64,000 bases of DNA from Aerococcaceae bacterium zg-252 (GTDB lineage: Bacteria; Bacillota; Bacilli; Lactobacillales; Aerococcaceae). The position numbers and the translations under genes were made by a program. Positions within the stretch are counted from its first letter, which is position 1; each line of letters opens with the position of its first letter. Under the pieces are notes generated by a model. It had not been told where the DNA came from. It saw nothing but the letters and a program-made list of their open reading frames with translations, and made no database searches. The DNA is taken from positions 1,064,001 to 1,128,000 of the forward strand of contig CP066204.1 in assembly GCA_016237705.1 (NCBI GenBank), read 5' to 3'. Below, in pieces: positions 58,027 to 64,000 of the stretch.

Positions 58027-59091
58027 TTATGGGTAGAATGATACGTGAACATGGTCATAGTGGTTAGCCGTAATACTTCCACGGTCTTCCATCATTGTCC
58101 AAGCTAAATTCCAATCTCCATAGATTTGTTGTTTCCAAATAACATAAGATACTTTTCCAGTCCCAATTTGACTAATCGCATATTGAGCCACAGCATCTCC
58201 TAGTTCAGAACTAACTGGCACCATAAAGTCAACAGCTAAACCTTTTCCATGGTCACCAGGGTCACCAGGACGAAACGTACTGAATGATGTAATACCAAAT
58301 GCAGCTGCTACTTCTTCTTTAAATGCAGCAACATGTGCTTGTAATCCAGCATTTTCAGGATTTGCATATAAATCAGTAGTATTAGCACTTGGCACTTCTT
58401 CTACTGGGGCTTCCGTCACAACTGGCTCTTCAACAACTGTTTCAGACTCAGTTGATACTGTTGTTTCTTCTGTTACAACAGGTTCTGCAACTACAGATTC
58501 TTCTTGAGTTGTTTCTTCAACAGTCGGTGCTACAACTTCTGAAGTTGTTGTTTCCACTGCATTTGGAGTAGCCTGAACTGTACTGACAGCAGTAGTTTCA
58601 GTCGTTACCCACTCTTGAACTGGCTCAACTGGTGCAGTAGCAGTAGTTGAATTGTTAACTTCTTCTAATTCAACTGTTTTATCTTCTAATTTAACTTCGT
58701 TCTTTTCAAAATCTACTTCTGCTACTTTTGTCGGCTCTTCTCCTTTTTCTTCAGCTGGAGTTTCCACAACTAATTTCGCAACTTTATTTGCTTTATTATA
58801 TGTAGCCGTTAAAACAGTGTCTGGGAAGATTAAATCTAAGTCAATAATATCATTGATTTGACCTAAAACTTTTACGTCCATATCCAATGCTTCAGCAATT
58901 ACACTTAAAGTATCTCCATACTTAATTGTGTACTTCACTTCATTATGTTCATCTTTTTCTAAATCAGCCTTTACTTGTTCAACCGTTCTCGGCTTCCATT
59001 CAAGTTGTTGTGCTTCTACAAAATTGGTAGATAATGGTAAAACCAATAAAGCTACCGATGAAGCTAAAATTAATTTATTTTTTAAATTCAT
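58027..59091 (-). CDS. Secreted LysM cell-wall protein with C-terminal metallopeptidase-like domain
   Basis: 354 residues. Signal peptide 1-27 ('...NFVEA' then QQ). A LysM domain follows at about residues 54-98 ('YTIKYGDTLSVIAEAL...'), then a Thr/Val/Glu-rich linker (about 110-245) rich in 'VVTE' and 'VEE' repeats. The C-terminal ~105 residues contain 'FRPGDPGDHGKGLAVDFMVP' and 'HYDHVHVSFYP', with His-Asp-His spacing like ARB_07466/M15-type cell wall enzymes. It is probably a peptidoglycan-binding hydrolase or remodelling factor. A WalR-like box lies upstream. Confidence 0.82.
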   Translation of the reverse strand: MNLKNKLILASSVALLVLPLSTNFVEAQQLEWKPRTVEQVKADLEKDEHNEVKYTIKYGDTLSVIAEALDMDVKVLGQINDIIDLDLIFPDTVLTATYNKANKVAKLVVETPAEEKGEEPTKVAEVDFEKNEVKLEDKTVELEEVNNSTTATAPVEPVQEWVTTETTAVSTVQATPNAVETTTSEVVAPTVEETTQEESVVAEPVVTEETTVSTESETVVEEPVVTEAPVEEVPSANTTDLYANPENAGLQAHVAAFKEEVAAAFGITSFSTFRPGDPGDHGKGLAVDFMVPVSSELGDAVAQYAISQIGTGKVSYVIWKQQIYGDWNLAWTMMEDRGSITANHYDHVHVSFYP

Positions 59092-59180
59092 ATCTTTATC
59101 ACCTAATATTTTTCTTGATACTATTTATTCTAACACAAAATTTCATAAGAAAAAGTCAGTACAATCATTTGTATAAATAG

Positions 59181-59197
59181 TGTAATATTGCTGTAAC
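59181..59197 (+). promoter_or_regulatory. WalR (YycF)-type box upstream of the LysM gene
   Basis: TGTAAT-ATTGC-TGTAAC matches TGTWAH-N5-TGTWAH exactly. It is about 90 bases upstream of the start codon. WalR controls cell-wall hydrolase genes in Firmicutes. A weak -10 (TAGAAT, 59127-59132, minus strand) with poor -35 fits activator dependence. Confidence 0.6.
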
Positions 59198-59230
59198 AAA
59201 AAAGTTCTGTCATAGTGCCTAATAATCATT

Positions 59231-60076
59231 CTAATACCTATCTTGTTCACGAACGGTTTTCAATATATGCTCTATTACGGCATGTTGATTCGCTTCTCCA
59301 ATAATGACTTTCGCATTATTTAATGCAATGTCTTTGGCACTACTCGGTGCTACTGAATGTTTAAAGTATGCCAACATTTCTTCATCATTAGAGTCATTGC
59401 CGTACACTATTACTTGGTCTGGGTGAAGTGATAAATGCTTGATTAATTGCAGTGCACCTTTTCGTTTATTCACACCTTTACCAGTAATTTCAAAATGCAC
59501 TTCGTCATTATACGCATAAGAAAACTCATTGGAATGTGCATCTAAAAACTCAATAAGACGTTGTTTACTTTCTTCCGTATTTGTAATGCACTCTATTTTC
59601 AAAATTGAATGAGCTACTAACTCATCAATATTCATTTCATACTGATATTGTCCAAATAGCATATTAAGGAATGCTCGTAATATATTTTTGACACTCCATT
59701 GTTGCTTAAAGCCATGTACAAAATGCTGCCAACGCTTCGTCATAACATACGTCGTTTGCTCACTAAAATATTCAAAACTCAATTCTGGAAAGGCTGTGGT
59801 AAGCTCTCTCACTGCACTGGAGCTAATACTTGTCTTCGCTAGCACCTTTCCACTATTATCAGTCACTAATGCACCATTCATCGTAATAAAATACGCTGTA
59901 TCTTGCAGAAAAGCCAGTCCAAATCGCTGATGATGTCGCAAATGTCGTCCAGTTATCACTGCCAAATGATAGCCACGTTGTTTCACTTCTTTTACGCCTT
60001 GGTTAATCACCTTATCCGCTATATGCCATTTATTTAATAATGTTCCGTCCAAATCAGTTAAAAATAATTTAATCAT
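59231..60076 (-). CDS. HAD-superfamily Cof-type phosphatase
   Basis: 281 residues from ATG at 60076. Motif I 'LFLTDLDGTLLNKWH', motif II 'LAVITGRHLRHH', a C2 cap, Lys in 'GVNKRKGALQLIKHL' and motif IV 'IVYGNDSNDEEMLAYFKHSV'. Family members are broad sugar-phosphate phosphatases; the precise substrate is not evident. It is a different paralog from the one at 53701-54510 and has its own upstream region. Confidence 0.9.
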   Translation of the reverse strand: MIKLFLTDLDGTLLNKWHIADKVINQGVKEVKQRGYHLAVITGRHLRHHQRFGLAFLQDTAYFITMNGALVTDNSGKVLAKTSISSSAVRELTTAFPELSFEYFSEQTTYVMTKRWQHFVHGFKQQWSVKNILRAFLNMLFGQYQYEMNIDELVAHSILKIECITNTEESKQRLIEFLDAHSNEFSYAYNDEVHFEITGKGVNKRKGALQLIKHLSLHPDQVIVYGNDSNDEEMLAYFKHSVAPSSAKDIALNNAKVIIGEANQHAVIEHILKTVREQDRY

Positions 60077-60204
60077 TTGATATGAAATCCTTTCTATCCT
60101 AAAGGCAACCACAATTCTACTATCTACCATTTGCCTTTACTACCTACACCTAAAATCATATCATATTTATTATCAAATGCGTATGATAAAGTAGAAATTC
60201 AATC

Positions 60205-60252
60205 TAAAAAAATACATCTCACAAGCTAGCACATTGTCCAACTTATGAGATG
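60205..60252 (-). terminator. Terminator after the ABC exporter pair
   Basis: CATCTCA/TGAGATG (60215-60221, 60246-60252) with inner AAG/CTT pairing and a T-tract (TATTTTTTT) on the minus strand. Confidence 0.85.
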
Positions 60253-60269
60253 ATAATTGATAAACCTTT

Positions 60270-62066
60270 TTAATCTACATGTCCCATCGATTGCAATTGA
60301 TACATTTGGTAATAAGTTCCACCCAATGCAATCAATTCATCATGTGTCCCACGCTCAATGATACGACCTTTATCTAATACTAAAATTAAATTTGCATCTT
60401 TAATCGTACTTAAACGGTGTGCAATCGCAATAGTAGTACGACCTTTACGCATTTTCTGTAAACTATTTTGAATATGCATTTCAGTTTCAGTATCAATATT
60501 AGCCGTTGCCTCGTCCAAAATCAGTAATTTAGGATTACGTGCCATTGTTCGAGCAAAAGAAATTAATTGACGTTGACCACTCGAGTAACTTGCACCACGT
60601 TCAATCACTTTCTTTTGATACCCTTGCGGTTGACTCTCGATAAATGTATCAGCATTAACAAAACGTGCTGCTTCTTTGACTTGACGGTCACTAATCGACT
60701 GGTCTAATAAACGGATGTTTCGAGCAACATCACCATAAAATAAAAATGAATCTTGTAATACTAATCCTATTTGTTCACGCAGACGATCATAACTAAAATG
60801 TCGTAAACTATGTCCGTCTATTAGGACATCACCAGAGTGATATTCATAAAAACGCATTAGCACATTAATAATCGAGCTTTTCCCACTACCAGTATGCCCT
60901 ACTAATGCTACCGTTTCTCCTGGATTTACGGTAAAAGAAATATCTTTCAATACATCATGTTTGCCGTCGTATGAAAATGATACATTTTTAAATTCAACTT
61001 TGGCATCTGAAATCATCGCTTGGTCATCTACATCTTGCTCTGGAATAATCTCTTGATGATTCATTACACGTAAAATACGTGAACTCGATACCACACCGTC
61101 TTGTAGCTGACTTAAACTTTCCATCATCATTCCCATTGGTCTAAAGAATGTTGTACTATATTGCGTAAAAGCGTACACCATACCCACTTCCAACAAACCG
61201 TCAAAAAATTGATTTCCTAACACATAAAACACCAGTGCTAGTGAAATATTTTCCAGTAAATTAATAAAAGGATTCAACATCAAGGCATGCATATGAATCA
61301 TTGTCCGTCTACCACGATACTGTTCTTCATTATCAACATCAAATTCAGCAATCATACGCTCTTCTTGTCGGAAATGTTGTACTACTGACATACCTGTAAT
61401 GTTTTCATTTAATTTTGTATTTAACTTACTTAAATTTTCACGCATTGTCCGATAAACTCGTGAACTATATAATTGATAATACCAAATAATCCCAAACATG
61501 ATTGGAATAAATATTAAGAATAACAATGCCATTTTAGCATTTAACACATACATTCCAATAAATACCGAAACAGAAGTCACTATCCCCTCAAACAATGAGA
61601 AAAACACATTCCAAAAATCTTTTAATGTTTCCGTATCATTGGTGATACGAGATACAATCGAACCAGCTGGTGTTTGGTCAAAGTAACGCATTCCCAGTCC
61701 ATTCACCTTAGTATAAATTTGGTTACGGATTGACTCCACTGTTTTTTCAGATGCCATACGGAATAAATAGTTTGAAAAATAATTACTCACAGCTTGTAGT
61801 AAAATTAACACTAAGTAAATTCCAGCAAAGAGCAAGGCAATTTGAATGGTAGCTGACGCATTACCTAAGTATTGGTCAATATATGTTTGTATAATACGAG
61901 GCATAATAACCGTGATAAATGACGATACGGCACTAAATAGCATCGAAACAATAAATAGCCACTTAAATGGTAAGGTATAGCGAGTAATTTTCGTTGTCAC
62001 TTCAACTTGTTCTTTAATCGGCATTTTTTCAGCCCATTCTGATTTCGTCACTGGTTGTGAACTCAT
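60270..62066 (-). CDS. ABC exporter subunit, canonical ATPase half (YheH/BmrD type)
   Basis: 598 residues, six membrane helices then an ATPase. Walker A 'LVGHTGSGKSSIIN', Q-loop 'GLVLQDSFLFYG', signature 'SYSSGQRQL' (variant of LSGGQ), Walker B 'LLILDEATANID' with catalytic Glu, and H-loop 'AIAHRLSTI'. It pairs with the gene just upstream, whose stop overlaps its start by four bases. Heterodimeric exporters of this type expel hydrophobic drugs or lipids. Confidence 0.92.
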   Translation of the reverse strand: MSSQPVTKSEWAEKMPIKEQVEVTTKITRYTLPFKWLFIVSMLFSAVSSFITVIMPRIIQTYIDQYLGNASATIQIALLFAGIYLVLILLQAVSNYFSNYLFRMASEKTVESIRNQIYTKVNGLGMRYFDQTPAGSIVSRITNDTETLKDFWNVFFSLFEGIVTSVSVFIGMYVLNAKMALLFLIFIPIMFGIIWYYQLYSSRVYRTMRENLSKLNTKLNENITGMSVVQHFRQEERMIAEFDVDNEEQYRGRRTMIHMHALMLNPFINLLENISLALVFYVLGNQFFDGLLEVGMVYAFTQYSTTFFRPMGMMMESLSQLQDGVVSSSRILRVMNHQEIIPEQDVDDQAMISDAKVEFKNVSFSYDGKHDVLKDISFTVNPGETVALVGHTGSGKSSIINVLMRFYEYHSGDVLIDGHSLRHFSYDRLREQIGLVLQDSFLFYGDVARNIRLLDQSISDRQVKEAARFVNADTFIESQPQGYQKKVIERGASYSSGQRQLISFARTMARNPKLLILDEATANIDTETEMHIQNSLQKMRKGRTTIAIAHRLSTIKDANLILVLDKGRIIERGTHDELIALGGTYYQMYQLQSMGHVD

Positions 62067-63817
62067 TTCGCTACCTCCTCTTCTAATTCAGCTTCTAATT
62101 GTTGTTTGTCAAACATTTCTTTGTACCAACCATTTTGAGCAATTAATTCATCATGTGTCCCACGCTCAGCAATCGTACCATTATCAAGTACAATTATTTC
62201 ATCAGCATGCATAATACTACTCAATCGGTGTGCCGAAATAATTGTCGATTTATTCGCACGATATGATTTTACTGCATTTAAAATTGCTTCTTCCGTACGT
62301 GCATCCACTGCAGAAAGTGAATCATCTAAAATCAATAATTCTGGGTTCAAAATCATCGCTCTCGCAATTGAAATACGCTGCTTTTGTCCACCAGAAAGTG
62401 CTACCCCACGCTCCCCAACTAAAGTATCGTATCCATAACTAAATCCTTGAATATCATCATGGACACTTGTTAAACGAGCAGCTGCCTCAACATCTTCTTG
62501 CGTCGCACTTGGTACGGCAAAACGAATATTATCACGCACCGTTGTCGAAAATAGAAAATTATCTTGCGGCACGTAACCGATATTACTTAATAAAGCATTT
62601 AAACTATATTTTTCAATCTGATGATGATTAAACTGAATACTACCACGATAATCATCATAATCACGTAATAATAGTTTGAACAAAGTTGACTTTCCAGCAC
62701 CTGTTTTCCCTACAACACCTAAGGTTTGCCCTTGTTTAAGCTTAAAGTGAACATTTGTCAAAGTAGGCTGCTCGTCTTTCGGATAAGTAAACGAATCAAT
62801 ATTAAATTCAATATCCCCAGCAATACTATCGTGTAAAGCATTTTTGTCTTCCACGATATGACTGGTCGTTTTCAATAATGATTCAATACGGTCATAACTA
62901 ACAGAACCACGCTCTAAAATATTAAATAAATGTCCAATCGCAATCATTGGCCATCCCATACGTGTAACATAATTTAAAAAGGCTACTAAAAGCCCTACTG
63001 TTATTTCACCCTGAGAAACTAAATAACCACCATAAAACAATGAAATTACAGATGATAGCCCCATAACCGTTTGAATACTCGGCCTGAAAAAGGAATCAAA
63101 ACGGTAGGCTAATTTATTTTTCTTCACGACATTTTCAGTCATCTTTTTAAAGTCTTCAATATCACGTTCTTCTTCACCGAACGTTTTAATGACTTTCATA
63201 CCACTCATACTTTCTTGCACTTTATCATTCATTGATGAAAAGGCTTCTTGAGCAAAGCGGAAATAATAATGGACACGTTTTCCATTAAAACGGATAATAA
63301 TAGCTAACAAAGGTAAAGGTACAACCGCTGCTAAGGCAAGTCGCCAATCGACTGCCACAAACATCATAAAAATCGTCATCAACCCTTGTGATAATGCATC
63401 AACCAAGGTTAGAATACCCCCACCAGCAACCATACGAACAGTCGTCACATCATTAGTTGCATGTGCCATTAAATCACCTGTTCGATTTTCTTGAAAGAAT
63501 ATAGCGTCCATTTTCGTAAAATGAACGAATAAACGGCGACGTAATATCATCTCTAATTTAGCTGAAGTCCCAAAAATACTCATACGCCAATAATAACGCA
63601 TAATATATTGTGCAATTCCAATCAATAATATGACAATAATCCATTGCCACATCGCTTGACGTGTTAATGTCCCATTAGTCATACCGTCAATAATTGTTCC
63701 AATAATCATCGGTACAATCGCTGCTAATAAACTGACAATGAACAATAGCGAAACACCAATAAAATAGGCTTTCTTCTCTTGCCTAAAAAACCAACCTAAT
63801 TTTGAAAAAATATCCAA
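62063..63817 (-). CDS. ABC exporter subunit, degenerate ATPase half (YheI/BmrC type)
   Basis: 584 residues with a TTG start at 63817 (GGGGAG about 11 bases upstream; a stop codon lies just before, so no earlier start). Walker A 'VVGKTGAGKSTLFK', signature 'ALSGGQKQRISIAR', and Walker B 'LLILDDSLSAVD', where the catalytic Glu is Asp, so one of the two ATP sites of the heterodimer is weak, as in BmrCD and LmrCD. The gene pair is a multidrug or lipid exporter; the substrate is unknown. Confidence 0.9.
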   Translation of the reverse strand: MDIFSKLGWFFRQEKKAYFIGVSLLFIVSLLAAIVPMIIGTIIDGMTNGTLTRQAMWQWIIVILLIGIAQYIMRYYWRMSIFGTSAKLEMILRRRLFVHFTKMDAIFFQENRTGDLMAHATNDVTTVRMVAGGGILTLVDALSQGLMTIFMMFVAVDWRLALAAVVPLPLLAIIIRFNGKRVHYYFRFAQEAFSSMNDKVQESMSGMKVIKTFGEEERDIEDFKKMTENVVKKNKLAYRFDSFFRPSIQTVMGLSSVISLFYGGYLVSQGEITVGLLVAFLNYVTRMGWPMIAIGHLFNILERGSVSYDRIESLLKTTSHIVEDKNALHDSIAGDIEFNIDSFTYPKDEQPTLTNVHFKLKQGQTLGVVGKTGAGKSTLFKLLLRDYDDYRGSIQFNHHQIEKYSLNALLSNIGYVPQDNFLFSTTVRDNIRFAVPSATQEDVEAAARLTSVHDDIQGFSYGYDTLVGERGVALSGGQKQRISIARAMILNPELLILDDSLSAVDARTEEAILNAVKSYRANKSTIISAHRLSSIMHADEIIVLDNGTIAERGTHDELIAQNGWYKEMFDKQQLEAELEEEVAK

Positions 63818-64000
63818 AATTTAAACACTCCCCTCATATTAATCTTAGATAACAAAACTTACTATCATCAATTGATAATTATTCATTAGTTTAACAGAGA
63901 ATAGTTTACCATTCTATTATAATAAGTCAAATATTTAACCTTGTTAATGGTAATAGGAAAATGAATTGTCCAAATGAAAGTATGGCTGGGAATTCGGTGA
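63818..64000. other. AT-rich upstream region of the ABC exporter operon
   Basis: No gene seen up to the window edge. A leftward promoter is plausible here (TTAACA, 17 bases, TATTAT in about 63917-63945). Confidence 0.35.

Overview
The window is low-GC Firmicutes DNA, most likely from the order Lactobacillales. Supporting signs are AGGAGG-type ribosome binding sites, consensus sigma-A promoters, L27 with a cleavable N-terminal extension next to its protease Prp, a mutS-mutL-ruvAB-queA cluster, and a DUF4015 glycoside-hydrolase-like lipoprotein. Carnobacteriaceae or a close relative fits, but the genus cannot be fixed from this sequence alone.

Region 1 (1 to about 35,300) is most of a temperate siphophage with its integrase end on the right; its left end, including any holin and endolysin, lies outside the window. 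Almost everything reads leftward. From right to left: integrase (34157-35290); a rightward lysogeny block with a CI/S24 repressor, a small membrane protein and a PemK/MazF-like protein followed by a candidate structured small RNA; an operator-rich switch (30873-31684) with divergent promoters; small early regulators; recombination and replication genes (YqaJ exonuclease, RecT, DUF4373/DnaD-like replication protein with internal iteron-like repeats, RusA, SSB); nucleotide and redox genes (MazG-like, NrdH-like, DUF3310); a DNA methyltransferase; a RinA-type late activator; then packaging, head and tail genes (TerS, TerL, portal, MuF, scaffold, capsid, connectors, tail tube, Gp15, tape measure, Dit, Tal, fibres). 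The MuF head protein carries a C-terminal domain resembling phage BECR-fold nucleases and is followed by a small acidic gene and a terminator, which looks like a virion-delivered toxin with its immunity gene. This is the most interesting system in the window.

Region 2 (35,300-64,000) is host chromosome. The prophage lies just downstream of rplS (L19). Next come a MurG-like glycosyltransferase, then the leftward DNA repair and RNA modification cluster mutS-mutL-msrB-ruvA-ruvB-queA with ymdB upstream. A rightward pair encodes a Gfo/Idh/MocA oxidoreductase and endonuclease III. The leftward run lspA-rluD-DUF2786-methyltransferase converges on nth. Two rightward lipoprotein genes diverge from lspA. 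Then follow ftsY, a tandem hairpin repeat, a HAD phosphatase, a decayed membrane-protein gene, the rplU-prp-rpmA operon with a leader, a mannose-6-phosphate isomerase, a LysM cell-wall protein with a WalR-like box upstream, a second HAD phosphatase and a heterodimeric ABC exporter.

No tRNA, rRNA, CRISPR array or complete insertion sequence was seen.
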